Shown: positions 1 to 13,333 of the stretch, piece after piece
Layout: every line of letters starts with the position of its first letter
Position numbering within the stretch: position 1 is the stretch's first letter
Assembly (NCBI RefSeq): GCF_003945595.2
Contig: NW_024104304.1
Span: 248,001-312,000 of the forward strand
DNA length: 64,000 nucleotides
Direction of reading: 5' to 3'
From: Pipra filicauda
Lineage: Eukaryota; Chordata; Aves; Passeriformes; Pipridae
Position numbers and translations under genes: made by a program
The notes under the pieces: model-generated
The model's input: the letters and a program-made list of their open reading frames with translations, nothing else
Databases searched by the model: none
Told to the model about the DNA's origin: nothing

Positions 1-3000
1 TAAGGCACTTCTGAGATTTCCTTACTGAAACTAGAAAACGGAAGACCTACAAATTGTAAATAAAATCCTTATTAAAACCTGAGACAAAGATAATATTCCC
101 ATTTATTTCGGTAGGCATTAAATTGGGATCTAGCTGATATTAGGAAATTCACTTATCTTCACTCTCAGCCAAAGCAATGAGAAAATGAAGAAGAATGATT
201 TCAAGATGTACGAATTTTGAAATGATGATTTGACACACGGTGTGTCCGAAATGAGCTGGCATTCAAGGAAATGAGTATCACTGTGCCCATATGTAGGCTT
301 TGAAGGAGATAGAGGTGGGAAAAGTCAAATCGAGACCTTACCAAAAACAGATGTTGGATCTGAGTAGAAATTTCCTGTGCATTTTTTTAATTCCCAAATT
401 TGCAGAGCAAGATCTGTAAAATCCTTTACAACATTTCCAGCTTTATTGTAAAGTTTTAAACTCACTTAATGATCCCAGTATAGCATAAATCTCTATCAAC
501 TAAAATGCTCCTGTTCTCTTTCCACTATTCACAGTCCAATGGCACAAAAGAAGTAAAAGTCAGTGACTCCATTTAGGTCAAACTTACACTTTATTATCAG
601 TCTCTTAACTTCTAACATCCTGTTTGGCACCTCTAACAAACCAAGAACTCAGCCTCTTTGGACTTTTCAAGTTCTTGAGCTCTTATCCTGCAACATATAA
701 AATACCTGACTGAAAAAAACTGGCATGAGTCTACTGACTGAATCTTCTAAAGAGGAAACTCCTCTTGACTTCAAAGAAAATTCTGGAAAGAGTTCAGCAC
801 TGAACTCTCTCTACTCCAGTTAAATTCCGTGGGAGTGTGTTTTATTTATTACCTTCCATATCAGCATGTATCATATGACATTCATCATCTCTAAATTCAA
901 CAAGAAAAGATACAGCATGCTGATACAAACTTAGTAGTATATAATTTAATTCTAAATTATAGCCATCTTTTCTACTTTATTCTTCTATTTATTTTATTTT
1001 TTTATAATAATTTTGTATGCTTTACATCTTATGAACATTAAGAAAATAAATGTTCCTTGGGAATCTGCAACAAAACAAAACAAAAGTCTCATTTTTGGGA
1101 CATTCTTGTGATGTATCCACTAAGATAAAGATCCATCTACTGAGTTCTGTATTGGCAAGGTCTCTGAATGTAGAAGAACATGAAGGGCTGGAAATCAGGA
1201 ACTTCGTAGTCTCTTAGTGATCAGTTAGTCTTCATTTACACAAAAAACAGTGCAAAATTTAAACACTTTGGAAATTCAGGATGAAAACACAAAATGAGAT
1301 AAGGTATGTAGGTAAAGGAAAGAGAAAAAAAAAAAGATCTTTGCCCCAGGAAACTAACATAATTTCTCTATAATGATTTCATTAATTATCTTTAAATAAT
1401 GTCATCCTTTTAAAAAGTCAAGAAACAAAACTTTTGCAATATAATGTCCAGGACACCTAGCTTCTTTATTCTTTCTACTTATATGCAATCAAAAATATCT
1501 AAAAGAAAAGAATGTAAATAATGACGTATTTCTTGCATATTGTAATTGCAGTAATAAATTAATAAATTTACAACATTGTTGAAAGCAATTTTTATAGTAC
1601 TTTTTAACTACATAAATTAAATTAAAAAATAAAAATAGCCTAAACAGCTATTTAGGACAGTCTGCAAACATTAATTTATTCCTGGAATATATCATTAGAT
1701 GGAAATATAAAGAACGTGAAATACAGTATGTCTCAAGTCAGTTGCTCTGAGGTGTAGCTAAAAGACACAAATAAAACAGGTCAACCATCTCCTCTTAGGT
1801 AGCACAATACTACAGGACTCATTTTTTATTCTGTAATTTGAATCAAGAGTCAACCATCAAAATACAAGTGGTTAAGACAAATATATGTAATTGTCATATA
1901 GACTGTGGGGTTTGTTGTTATTCTTTATTACTTAAAAATAAATTTGAGAGGTTTCTAGCATATGTTTAAAACACGACAGTCTCTTGAAAAATCTAAGCTA
2001 GCAAATTAAAACCATAAAAATAAGACACTTGTGTGCATCTCTTGATCCAAGAGTGTCATGCAGTGAGGAGATGAGGGAATCTCAGGCTGTGTGTTTTTGA
2101 TTTGGATATTTAGGCCTGTAGCAAATAAATCATGGCAATCTAGGCACTGAAACAGAAGTCAGCTGTCTAAATTAGAGGACTCAAGCTTATGTTCATTATT
2201 TTATATATTTAGCACCTAGCATTTGTGTTCCTCTCCAGTTATAAAACTGACAATAATGTACACAGTGCTTTCCAATGGTAATATCCTGAACAATTGTTAA
2301 TAATTCTGGGTAATGCATCCTATATGACAGTCTAAATCTGTGACAGAAATCCTACAAGATAACATAGCACACATTAGCATTATTTGGACAGATTACACCT
2401 CCTAGAGTCACAGCCACATCCAGGGGAGCAAGAGACTAGTGCTTTATTTTTTACTTAATTTGCTTTGTTTGTGGTAGGTGTGGGTAGCCCCAACCAAAGC
2501 ATATAACTTCTAATATACTCTTAATATACTATACCTCTTAGTAAACCTACCTAGTACACTTTAAAACACAAGGGTCTAAGAGAAAGATGCTGATAACTAG
2601 CTATATTTAGCCACTACCTTCTTGTAGAGTAGGATTCCTCAATTTAAAGTGGCAGAAGATGAATATTCACACCAAAGTTGACTCTTTGACCTTAACTAAT
2701 CTATTTTCTCCAAAGTATTGTAAGTCATGCAATGTAATTAAAAAACTGGACATGGAATTGTCTGTATTTTACATCACTGACATATCTAGTCCTCTATTCC
2801 TTATTGTATAATCTTTAAAAGCTCTTATGAATCAAATAATTTTTACTACTATGGAAACCACATCATATAATCCTTATTGTAAACCTAAATAATACAGGTT
2901 TTTCACCCTCATTACTGCGACTAGAAAGCTCCTAAAGAATGTCACCAATGGACAATTAGCTTTCGAATTTCTACTTTAATACATAGATAAAGTATAAGCT

Positions 3001-6000
3001 TTTGTTTTTGTGTGGCAACATCTTCTTTTATTTTAAGCAGTTAATTCCTTTCCTTCCCACCTTGCTTGCATACCCTCAAGGTCTTAATTTTAGATATTAA
3101 ACAAACCTTAGTCATTTTACACTTCACCTCCCTTTTCACGACCATTCCAGCAGTGCAAGACCTCACTTGTCCCAGCTAGAACTCAATTTCTTGAACATGA
3201 CTAACCAAAACTGAACAGATTCAGTTTTTTGCAATGGCACCCAACATTTCCCTGTTTGACTGGAAATACTTGATCTAACATATCTGCAGACCTAACTTGA
3301 TCTTTTTTAACAGCTGTATTGGCAGCTCACAGTCATCCTATGATTTGTGAATATTCCAAGGTTCTTCTTCAATCTCTTCTAACAGATAAAATCAAAGTTT
3401 CTAGTTTGGGTTATTGGTCTCAAAGCACCTAATCATTCAATATCCTTGAATTTCATCCCAGTTTTTTACATCACTTCTTTAGCCATCCAGCTCTTCCCTG
3501 CTGTGTCCTTTGCATATTCCTAATACATCAAAATTCCATTTTAACCAACATGAAAATACAACAATAAGTCTGCAGGATGAGACCAATGTCAGTTGTTCCC
3601 AGATCATCTTGTCTTCAGTCAGAAGGTTTCTGCTAAGCCAGAGGACAACCATCAGCAGCAGATAAACACCTTCCCTGTTGCTCAGCCTGAGCATTTTACA
3701 AAACAGAACACAGAGTACTTTACAAACTCCAGTCAAATCCTATGAGTCACCATCAGAAACAACCTTGATTGCTGCAGAAATCTCCATAATAGTGCAACAT
3801 CTACTCCCACCTCCTTTCTAGGTAGATTGTAGCACGTTTTACAGTTCTGATACAAATCTATGTCTTTAACAAATTCTCATTTGCCATAGCTCTTCTTTAG
3901 TAAAAATAAATTAGACCTTTAATATTAAGTTAATCACATTTATTAATAAAAACTGAAGCAATCCTGACAAAATGAAGCTGAATTATATTCCCTGCATTAA
4001 GCATACCACAGTATTTCTGAAGCAAACAGTTAAGAAACTAGGAAAATGGAGAATGGTACCACGGGAATGTGGTATCTCACGGACTAGTCAGGGGTTCAAT
4101 AACTCTTTTATGCAATACAGGCTAGTCTAAATAAGACTGAAATAGATATTACTAATACGTAGTAGAAGATTTTATTTACTGTCTATCTAGCCATTAGCCC
4201 AATTGCCTTTTACTTTTCACCTCTCCTTTTCAATAATTTTGCTACTCAAGCAACCTTATGTTTTAAAGTCAAGTATGGTTCTAAAAATGCTACAAAAACT
4301 GTAGCATTTGGTTGGCTAAATGAAACAGAACAAATAAGGGAAAACAAAGACTAAGACATCTCACTACTCACTTTAGGACCTATTATTTCACCTCCAGTAC
4401 CTTTGTAAAGGTCAAGTGGTTAAACCTTGACCTTTACAAATTAATCAGCACAGTATATAACCAAATTCTTATGTATTTGGGATTTTTTTAGATGAAATTG
4501 AACGATTTTATTTTTACAAGAGCCCTAGCAGCAACACCTACATTTTACTTTGTGTTTAAAGAAAAATCCTGAGGAACTCCTGAAAATATTTCAGCATTTA
4601 AATAAGCTCCTTATTTTCATCACCCATGGAAGCATTAAATGATTTCTGGGAAACTGTTCTTGCACCTAAACCCCTTCCCTATTTTACAACCACCACTTGA
4701 GCCAGTATGGTTTCTAGATCACATAACAAGGAACACTTTTTTTTTTTTTAACAGGATTGGTATGGAATGCACTCCCACAAAACGAAAACCTTTGTGGGTT
4801 GTTTAAGAATCCATGTGAGAAAAATGGAAATTTGAACAGATTCATGTAAAGTCACAGCAAGGTAATGCAGAAGCAAACGTTAAAACATTAACAGTGACTC
4901 ACTCTGAATTTAATTAGTGTCAATGGGCTCAGTGCACTGTGCAGCTTACACTCACATCATTGTGCACAGGGATGATAAACATCAAATTCTGATGTTTGCT
5001 GATGAAGACATCTTTCTGTATCCTTGGAGAAAGAAAAATGAGGATGAAAATGAAAGAAAAGCACTGCAAAAATGAAACAAAAATTACAGGCATCTATTCC
5101 AATGAAGAAATTTTTTTTTTATTCTACTATTTTCGGGGAAGATGTTATTGCTTATCTTTGACTGCAAACCCTCTCTGTTGCAAAAGCCCTTGAACCATTC
5201 AAATGCTTTGTCTGATGGGGAGAGAGACTGACACAATCAAGTGGCATATCAAGGTATTTTGAAAGAATTTTTTTATAACTTTCAGATCTTTCTAAAGGAA
5301 ATGATGCACCAAAATGCAGCAAAGGCACATGAACAGAATTATAGTGCTTTGCTTCATGCCTTAATACGTAAAAGTCCTTTAATTCTGTTTCTTTTTACCA
5401 TAATAAAACATTTTTCCACCTTTACCAAAAAAAAAAAATTCTTGATATTTTTCCCCAAAATTTAATGCTGGATGGATACTATTCTCAGAGAAATACGATA
5501 GCTGGAAGCTGTATGGAGCTTACCTATACAAAGTTCTATACTCACAACACTATTGCTTTTGGTATTCCATATATGTATACAGCTTTTGAGCAATGAGGCT
5601 CAGATTATCTGAAGCAAAATTAGTATGTTGCCAGCACTCAGAACATTTTTATCACCTCCCCACCTCTGAAGACACATTGCTATCTAAAAGTTAAATTTCA
5701 CTTCCAGATGACAGTGAAAAATGGAGGATGTACCCCCAGTATACCTGAAAATGGAAGAAAGGTGCAACAAAAAGAAGTTCTTTCTTTTTTTGAAGACATG
5801 ATTTTTAAACCAATTTTGTTCTAGATTTGGCTTATGCTTTTTAATATTTGAAGCACCAACTGATTACTGGAGTTAGAGCTGTAATGAATGACAGTTCAAA
5901 GACAATATGCCAGTAGCTTCCCCTTCCTTCATTTCTTTCCTTACAGTCATGGCCTATGCTGTTCATCTGGCCGCTTGCCCACGTGCCTCTTCACCTACCT

Positions 6001-6419
6001 TCCTCTTCCACTCCCCACCACCTCCAGCCCCTCTCCACACCTGTCCATGGCTCACAGACAGGAGGGTGAGCAACCCTTCACTCGCCCCTCCAACACAACC
6101 CCGCCGGTAGTCCGAGCACCCCAAGCCAGGCAGAGGTTGCAGCTGCTCCAGAGATGCTTTTGGCTCTGCCACCGCACCCCTACGGCCGCAGTAACTCTTC
6201 AGCCACCAGGAGACGGGCCCGCCCACACTCGCTTGAAAAATAAAAGCTGCAGGAAGCAAAGGCAATGCCATGGCGTCGCCAAAATGTGTGTCACCCTGCC
6301 ATTTTATGGTTTTCCCACAGTGGATGCTCACAGGTGGCGAGGACGCTGCTGGGTAGGTTTCTTTACCGCTGCCTCATTGCTGACCCAGCGCCACCAGCGA
6401 CGCCCACTTGAGTTTGCAC
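1..6419. other. Probable intron 1 of the minus-strand gene; no exon seen
   Basis: This stretch is AT-rich, with stop codons in most frames and no recognisable coding similarity. If the donor at 6700 is real, it lies within a long first intron. The longest open frame below 5.8 kb is 85 codons (3479-3736, minus) and shows no family resemblance or matching splice signals that I can defend. The only structural item is a perfect hairpin at 4402-4440, listed separately. Short A or T tracts occur, for example at 4738-4750. The last few hundred bases (from about 5900) rise in GC toward the island. Confidence 0.55.
4402..4440. repeat. Perfect inverted repeat, 15-bp arms
   Basis: The left arm TTTGTAAAGGTCAAG (4402-4416) is the exact reverse complement of the right arm (4426-4440), with a 9-nt spacer. 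Each arm holds an AGGTCA nuclear-receptor half-site, so the pair forms a widely spaced palindrome. I see no parent transposon around it. It could be a chance survivor of a small inverted duplication or a protein-binding palindrome. Confidence 0.75.
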
Positions 6420-6700
6420 CGCCTGGAAGATGGTGCAACACCGGCCGTGCGCTGAAACGCGGACCGGGCACGGCCTGGGGGAGAGGGGACGCTGACACAA
6501 TCCCGGAGCTCCTACGGGCACGCCGGGACCGGGGCGAGGGCGGGGAACAGGCGGCTGGCAGCGGGCAGCAGAGGCGCGGGGGACGGCCCTGGGGGGCGGC
6601 GAAGGGGCGGCGGCGCCCGGTGGGCCCCGTCCTCCCCCTGGCGGCGGCCGCTCCCCGCAAGGCTGGCACCGTCCCGTCCCCTGCCCGCGTCCGTCGGTAC

Positions 6701-6805
6701 CTGCGCGGCGTGCGCGGCCGCGGGCGGCTCCCCGATCCAGAGCGGCTCCCTGAGGAGGTGCTGGTGGCTCAGGCACTGCTTCAGCGCCGACGGCACCGTG
6801 CCCAT
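6701..6805 (-). CDS. First coding exon of an unidentified gene (35 codons)
   Basis: The exon reads from an ATG at 6805-6803 to a splice donor at 6700. The start context is GCCATGG, a near-ideal Kozak site with G at -3 and +4. The exon is exactly 35 codons and ends CAG|GTACCG, so the intron is in phase 0. The peptide begins MGTVPSALKQCL and then contains LLREPLWIGE, ending in an alanine-rich stretch. Gly2 and Ser6 fit the N-myristoylation pattern (G-x-x-x-S), and Cys11 could be a nearby palmitoylation site; both are inferences. Reading past the donor gives only a low-complexity GC-rich frame, which supports splicing here. The exon sits inside the CpG island and a CCAAT box lies about 60 bp upstream. 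I do not recognise the protein family, so no function is assigned. The remaining exons must lie to the left, mostly or wholly outside the window. Confidence 0.72.
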
Positions 6806-6865
6806 GGCGAGCGCGCCCGCCGCACGACCGGCGCAGCCGCTCGGCCCGCGCGCGAGCGGCGCCGC

Positions 6866-6872
6866 GATTGGC
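6866..6872 (-). promoter_or_regulatory. CCAAT box (NF-Y-type site)
   Basis: The plus strand reads GATTGGC, so the minus strand reads GCCAATC. It lies about 61 bp upstream of the predicted minus-strand ATG in the densest part of the CpG island, a usual place for an NF-Y site in a TATA-less promoter. Function is inferred from motif and position only. Confidence 0.5.
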
Positions 6873-7310
6873 GGAACGCGGGCGCCGCCGCGTCCCCTCC
6901 CGCGCGGCTGCGGCGGCCGCCGCCTCAGCCGCCTGAACCCCTCACAGCGCCGCCCGCCCGTCCTCGCCTCCCCGAGCCCCCGGCACTGGGTGCCCGCGCT
7001 CAGGGCGGGCTTGGCCGGCGCCGCCGCAGCCTGCAATGGCGGGGCGGGCGCGCGGGAGAAACCCCTGAGCAGAGACGCGGCCCGGGACGCGGCGGGCACG
7101 AGCGCGAGGACAGCCGGCCGTCCTGACCCGCGTGTCCCCTGACACGGCCGCGGGACACGGAGCCCAGCCGGAGCTGGCACGGCTTTAGGCAGAAAGACGA
7201 AAGAGAGGAGCAAGGAGAAGGGACAGGGCTGCTTCCACACCAAGCCGCGTGCCCTGTTCCCCATCCCGGGGCCGAACGCGGCCCTGATCGCTCGGCCGTC
7301 CGGGTGACAC

Positions 7311-10300
7311 GAGGCTCTATGCGCACACTTCAATTTCTGCTTTCCACTTGGATAGCAGAAACTTAAGAGCGTAGCAAATGGAATACTGTTCAGATTTCAA
7401 CAACTCTCTCCGCAGCAGCAGGTTATATTTTGTCAACTCCTTCAGCATTCAGTGTGTCAGCCAACTTTCCAAACTCCCCTCAAGCGAAATACCGAATGCA
7501 CTGGAAATTGTTTCTGGATCATTTCTTTTCTGGGGTATCAGGGATTTTTTTCTTAAATTGACTAACCTTTCTGTCAGTAATTTTCTGCAAAAGATTATCA
7601 GGTTTACTGCCAAGTCTCTTGTTTCAGTCGTTCACAGACTGGCGCGATGCTCTCAAAGCTGCGTATTTTTCTTTTGCTGTTTTGCATTTCATGCGTGCTG
7701 TTCTGTGCATCCAAAAGTGGTGTTTCCATAGCCACTGTAAACCAAAACTGGATGCTGATTGATTGGCTGGGAAATTTTTGTTTTTCAAGGGTAATGATGG
7801 CTTCTCAGAAATAAAATATTTCAAATACAATTTTAAAATTTAATTTAAAATATTGCTGGTGGTCATCTCTGCAATTTCAAGTCTGTGCCAGGGGGTTTTT
7901 CTACCTACTGCAATATGATGCACTTAATATCTTTTCTTCCTTCTTCTAGTAAAATATTTGTAAATTCAACATTCTTATATTTTCACAGTTCAAAAATACA
8001 CTAAGTTTCCATTAAATGCTGACGCTGGGTACTTGCTTTGATCTTGTTACCCATAAAATTAGGGATAAAATGTAGAAAAGCTGACCAAAAAACTCAAACC
8101 TTTCTCTTTTGTTTTCCAGTGAGAGACAGTTTACCAACGATGTGGTATACATGAAGGAAAAACAACTTTATTAAGATCTTAAAAAATTATTTTTCTTTTT
8201 CGCTTTTCTGTACATTTCATAGCGAGTTGGAAAAAGAATAAAAACTGCAATTGCGCGGAAGTTAGAGAATGTGAATGAAGTGTACCTTGCTTGCCTACGT
8301 ACCTGGCCTGTTCACAAGTTACTCAAGTACCGAAGTGAAATTTCGTATGGCCTTTAATCATCTTTCTTACAAATATCTCTGAAATTAGCTGCATTGTAAC
8401 TCTCTGCAGGTAGCTTAGACATCAAACTGCTATCTTCTCCCTGTTAAATCCCTTCTAATGGTATCGCTTCTGTGTCTGTCACTATTTCTATGAACATAAC
8501 AATAAAACATACTGCCAGATCGAATGCCATTTTTGTAGGGCTTGAAGCTTCAGTAGGCTCTTCCACCATATGCCTACTGTGAATATTTTCTGACACAAAT
8601 CCACTTTAAGACTCAGAGTGCCAACAAATATGCTGAAAAGGAGCATCTTTATCTGAAATCCAGGTGGTGTTGGGCGGAGAAGGAAAATATAACCGAGATA
8701 TATTCTAAAGTAATTCCAAATAAACTTTCTCATGCAACAGTTTCTCACTGTTTCTTTTGTGTTGTACCTCTCATTCTCCCTGCAATCAGCATTTGTTCTT
8801 CACCCTTGCCAATTTGGCACTGAATTTTTCAACTACTCCTAAATCCATGCAAGGAGTTGTTTCAAAATCAAGAGATGTATGAATAAAACACATTCATCTG
8901 AAACTTGCATGTTTCTCGGGAGAAGAAGAATTGTGATAATTTATCTTTTGAAAAAAGCCCTATGTGTTAAAAGCTTTAGAGCTAAAAGGAATTGTTATTG
9001 TTAAACACAAGTCACATAGGTCACGAGGGTGCTAAAGTATCTCCAAGAAGATTGTATGTTAGGCATGTGCAGTCATCCTGATACTGTTTTTGCTTGCAGG
9101 GGCTACAAAATTTACTCCACCCCACTTTGTGAGTTAACATGGAGGCAAATACAGTACAATATGACGTTTAACCTTGTCTACTTTCAGTGATAATACCAGT
9201 ATATTTATTAATTGAAGGGTTTGCAAAATCATGTAAAGAACAATGGACATTTCTGACAGATCTGTAGCAGCACATGGGCCTCTCGTAGTCTGGACATGCC
9301 CTATGCTGTTCCTTATTTTAATTCTGCATATCTTTAGTTCAACAATGGCGTTTTGGAACAACTTCAGTTTACTAGAACATGTGGAAGAACTCAGATGTGT
9401 TTAGTGGTATATCAGGATAGTGAGTAGAAATTGCACATTTTGGCTTTTGGCTTTCTATCTGTCTCAAAACTATTTATCATTCTGATATTCTTCTGAATTT
9501 ATCATTGTCATTGGCTCACACTGTGTTCTGGTCAAAGGTCTTAAAACGTTTATTAAAAGGAATGCTTTTCGCTAAAATAAATAATCTCTCATAAAAGTCA
9601 TGCCACCAAGCCAACCAGATGGGAAGAACAGGCAAATTTGTGTAATATACAGAATAACTTCAAATACTACCATGAGAGATGTTTCTGTACTCCTTATTGT
9701 TCCCATACAGTTACACTGGTAGTTGGCAGTCAGATCATTAGGAGTGGAAACATAAAGCTGTTGGATTTCCTGCAGTGTGACACAAAACCTTGGCCAAGAA
9801 AGGCATGGTAAAAATAGGTTGATCATTTATAAGCATCTAAAAGAAAATAAGAAAGTTGTTTAAAGAGTGATTTGATGACAGCAAGAAGGACAGAATCAGA
9901 AGCAAGGGAGCTATTCATACTGCTGATAATCATAAGTGCCAAACTGGCAAGTAGCCAAGGTGCCTACTAGGCAGGGATCAAAGACACATATGGTGAGTCT
10001 CAAACAACAAATAAGCCATAGAATTCTGGCAAGCATTGAAGGAATAATATGCTCCAGCCCTGACAAAGAAGATGAGGGCTAAAGAAAAAACAATGGGGCT
10101 ACCAATACTGGATCATACCTCAGGGAAAGCAAGGCTTTCATCATTTCAGTTTTATTGGAGAAAAATGCAGATAACTTCTCACATATGGTAGGTCTGGTTG
10201 ATCTAAATTGATGGGAAGTGTAACACAATGTTAAAAAATATCCTTTACAGTTGTGGCAGTAAATCAGTGTTCCATTAGCTGTGGCATCATTCAGAGACGG

Positions 10301-13107
10301 CATTCTTCAGAGAGTTAGTAATAGATTTACTTTGCCAAAGTAAGACTATATCCCAGGTGATAGACACCTGGCATTTGAAACAGACACAATCAAGAAGAAA
10401 GTCCAAGTTACATCTTGCCAGATGTTGAATCCTATTCTATGTTCTTTTCTGTTCTTTCACTTATTAAGTCAGATGGCAGGTTTTTTTGCCAACTACATCA
10501 CAACGTAAAACAAATAAACAAAAAAAATGGAAACATTTTATTCTCATGCTACTAGACAGCATTCAATAGGAAAAGAAGGAAATCCTGTGAGTGTAGACCT
10601 GGTTTCATAATCACGACAGTTACACGTACGTACACAGAGTCATAAAAGAAAGAGGCATATCATTTGCTATACTATTTTACATTCATAAAGGGCAATGACT
10701 TTCACACTGGTAAGAATGGTACTCGGCAGCCCTTTGGGTCTTTGGGTGGTCTCCAAAGTACCAGCACTACATAGCTCCATATAACTGTTATGAGGCATAT
10801 CAAAGACAGCAGAGAATTGCAGCAGAAAGTCCTTATTTATGGATAACATTTTCCATTTGAGTTGTTTCCATAACTGACAGAAATGCTGATGAACCAAATG
10901 TGTCCTTTGTCTGACTCCATCATTTAGACTGTAATTTCTTTGTCTCAGTGACCTGACCTACCACTCAGCAGTATCAGGAGAAACTATGAGCCAATTCCTG
11001 AATGGATTTTCAAGGTGCTATTATAATATTTAAGAAAATATTTCCTTTTCAGAGCAAGTATTTTGCCTACTGTTACACAGACTTCATTTCCATCTCTTTT
11101 TTCCACATAAATGCAGTTAGTATCTCCATCTCCACCCAGTCTTCTCTGCCAATAAATACTGATGTGATTTCTTATATGGATTATAAGGTGCAATATGCAG
11201 TAACCTCTGATTTCCTTCTTCCCTTTATGTTGTTAAGAGCGAACAAAATAGTATTGATTGTCAGTGAGGCCAGTTTTCTTGCTTTTCCAAGAAGTGACCC
11301 CTTCACATCCTGTAGGATAAAGAGAAACTATGAGTTACCCGTAGGAAATATTTACTGAATAAAGAGATGGTGGAACAGCTTTTATGCTATATCCATTTCT
11401 TTTCAAGTAAAGAGCATTTATCAGAGTTTAGTCAAAACAGGGCAAAATAACCACCTGGAAAGTGTACCTGCACTGCATTCTGGGAATAGTGCTTTCCAAA
11501 CAGGAAAAAAGAGTTGAAGATCTGCACCCTTTCTGTTCTCTTAGGGAGCATTCTTCTGATTTATTTTAAATACCTATTTTAGTATCAAATGAACCATATT
11601 CTATGAACCATATGCAATTTCTCTATTTCAAACTTTTCCAGCAAGTGAAAATCAATTAGGCATTATCAAATAAAGCACAAATATATGTAGACAATATGAA
11701 TCCAAAAGTTAAATTTATCTTTTCTTTTTTTGTTTTATTCTTCTAGTTTTTAAGTTAATGTGCAAAACTTACTTTGTGGGAATAAGTGTTTGAATTTTTT
11801 TTTAAGCATTTGCCTTGTAACTGTCCTTTTAAAATTATTTGGGGTACTCAACTTCCATGGCCTTGGCATTAAATTGTTGCAGAGCAATAGTAACAGCTTA
11901 ATTTCTAATATAATGGCCTGTCTGACACTATAATTTTTCTATTTCTTCTGTCACCAACATTACTCAACTTAGGAAAAAAAAATTAAGTTTTCTGGTGCAG
12001 TATAAACTTGCCTAATTTGGCAAATAAACAGTAAAAAAGGCAGAGTTATTGTTGAAGAGACAGAGCAAAGTTTATGTTTGCACGTAAAGGATGAGCTTGC
12101 CAAGGTAGTTTGCTCAAGGTAGTTTCATATGGCAGTCTCATGTTTTTCAATTTAATTCATGTCATTTTGCCTAAATAATGTGTAATTAAAATGCATATCC
12201 ATAGTAACTGAATGCAGTTGTTAAATTATCAACACAACAAAAACTTTTGGGCAGCATATTACTAAATAATGAAAAATAAATTGAAATAGTGTGTAACGTA
12301 GAATAAAAACAAATATCACATGCACCATAACAGAAAGTAATCTGAGATCACTGAGTAAATGTGTGCATCATTTATTTCTCCAGTTCTGTTTGTATTTAAC
12401 TTCAGAGTCAGATTGCAGTTTTCAACTGAGTCCTGTGATGTAAAATCCTCTTTGGTAGTATGTATAAGTTAAGAAAAGAATTGTGGGATTTGGCTTCAAC
12501 AGTAAAGACTGAACCAAGCAAATGAATATTATAATTCTAGAAGAAAGGCTGACATAGGAAATACTGGGATGGTATTGACATTCAGCGATTCCCCTTTCAG
12601 CATAATAGTAGTAACAGCACAATAAAATGCTTGGAAAAACTCTCAGGTTTTTTACATCTTCTTTCAGCATCTTCATCACTAATACAAGATGTAATCGCAT
12701 AAAAATTAATGTGAACTACTTGATGTTGCAATTGGAACAATTAGCACATTCTTGAATCCACAACATCTTTAACAAAAATTTATTTGTAAACTTCATCAGG
12801 GGGAAAAAAACTGAAATACCTTTAAATTAAAATGCTAATGTCAAATTGTGAAGCAGAATACATCATATTGTTGTTACATTTAGGGACCCACAGTGTTGCT
12901 TAAGCAATATTCTGTGAAAGAGAACAGTGTTCTTCTTTTTCATAACAAGAATGCCATTTGCATTATCAACCATTCCATGCTAACCTTAGTTATTTCTTTC
13001 CCCGATTTAAAACACAATTCTTCTCCAAAGCAGGTGTTTGTATACCAGAATGAGAAGGGATTTGTTTCACATGGTAGGTCTGGGGGTTTTAAGGTCTATG
13101 TGTCAGC
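7311..13107. other. Upstream intergenic DNA, no gene recognised
   Basis: This is AT-rich sequence beyond the CpG island on the side away from the gene body. Open frames are short, at most 118 codons at 11002-11358 plus, and have no recognisable motifs or domain similarity. No CR1, LTR or satellite sequence is recognisable by eye. Proximal enhancers of the CpG-island promoter could be here, but nothing in the sequence alone identifies one. Confidence 0.5.
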
Positions 13108-13223
13108 TCATAGAATTATTGCATTTTTTAGGTTGGAAAAGACCTTTAGGATCATTGAGTCCAGCCATTAACCCAGCACTGCGAAGTCCATCACTAAAAC
13201 ATGTCCCGAAGTGCCACAATTAT
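13108..13223 (-). mobile_element. CR1 LINE 3'-end fragment
   Basis: Read on the plus strand, it begins TCATAGAATT, the reverse complement of the CR1 3' terminal octamer-like repeat. It continues with the typical GGTTGGAAAAGACCTTTAGGATCATTGAGTCCAGCC-like block in diverged form and then the CACTGC..AAGTCCA..ACTAAA.CATGTCCC segment. The element therefore lies on the minus strand with its 3' end at 13108. It is 5'-truncated to about 115 bp, the usual state of bird CR1, and contains no coding potential. Confidence 0.88.
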
Positions 13224-13333
13224 GTATCAACACAAAAATTAGCAATTTTCTTAAGAAAATTCACAATTTTCTCATATTTCTGTTTGGAAATAATGGCTTT
13301 AAAATGTGTTAGTGTGGTCCAAGTACAACAGGG

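Larger units (their letters stand above)
6420..7310 (-). promoter_or_regulatory. CpG-island promoter
   Basis: This is the only strongly GC-rich, CpG-dense block in an otherwise AT-rich window, which is typical of a vertebrate CpG-island promoter. It covers the first coding exon and its upstream side. On the minus strand a CCAAT box (GCCAATC, plus-strand 6866-6872) lies 61 bp upstream of the ATG, and there are many GC boxes (GGGCGG-like, for example around 6540-6610 and 6945-6960). No TATA box is visible, as expected for this class. Transcription toward lower coordinates is inferred from the exon. A divergent plus-strand transcript is possible, but no plus-strand exon is evident. Confidence 0.8.

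Noticed and set aside
5888..7126. Plus-strand open frame of 412 codons through the CpG island
   Set aside because: GC-rich DNA lacks stop codons, so long frames arise in several phases here. The peptide is low-complexity, rich in R, P, A and G, with no domain, and it is antisense to the better supported minus-strand exon.
6512..7333. Minus-strand open frame of 273 codons including the exon's frame
   Set aside because: Only the part from the ATG at 6805 to the donor at 6700 has start and splice support. The upstream part is promoter or 5' UTR and the downstream part is intron read-through.
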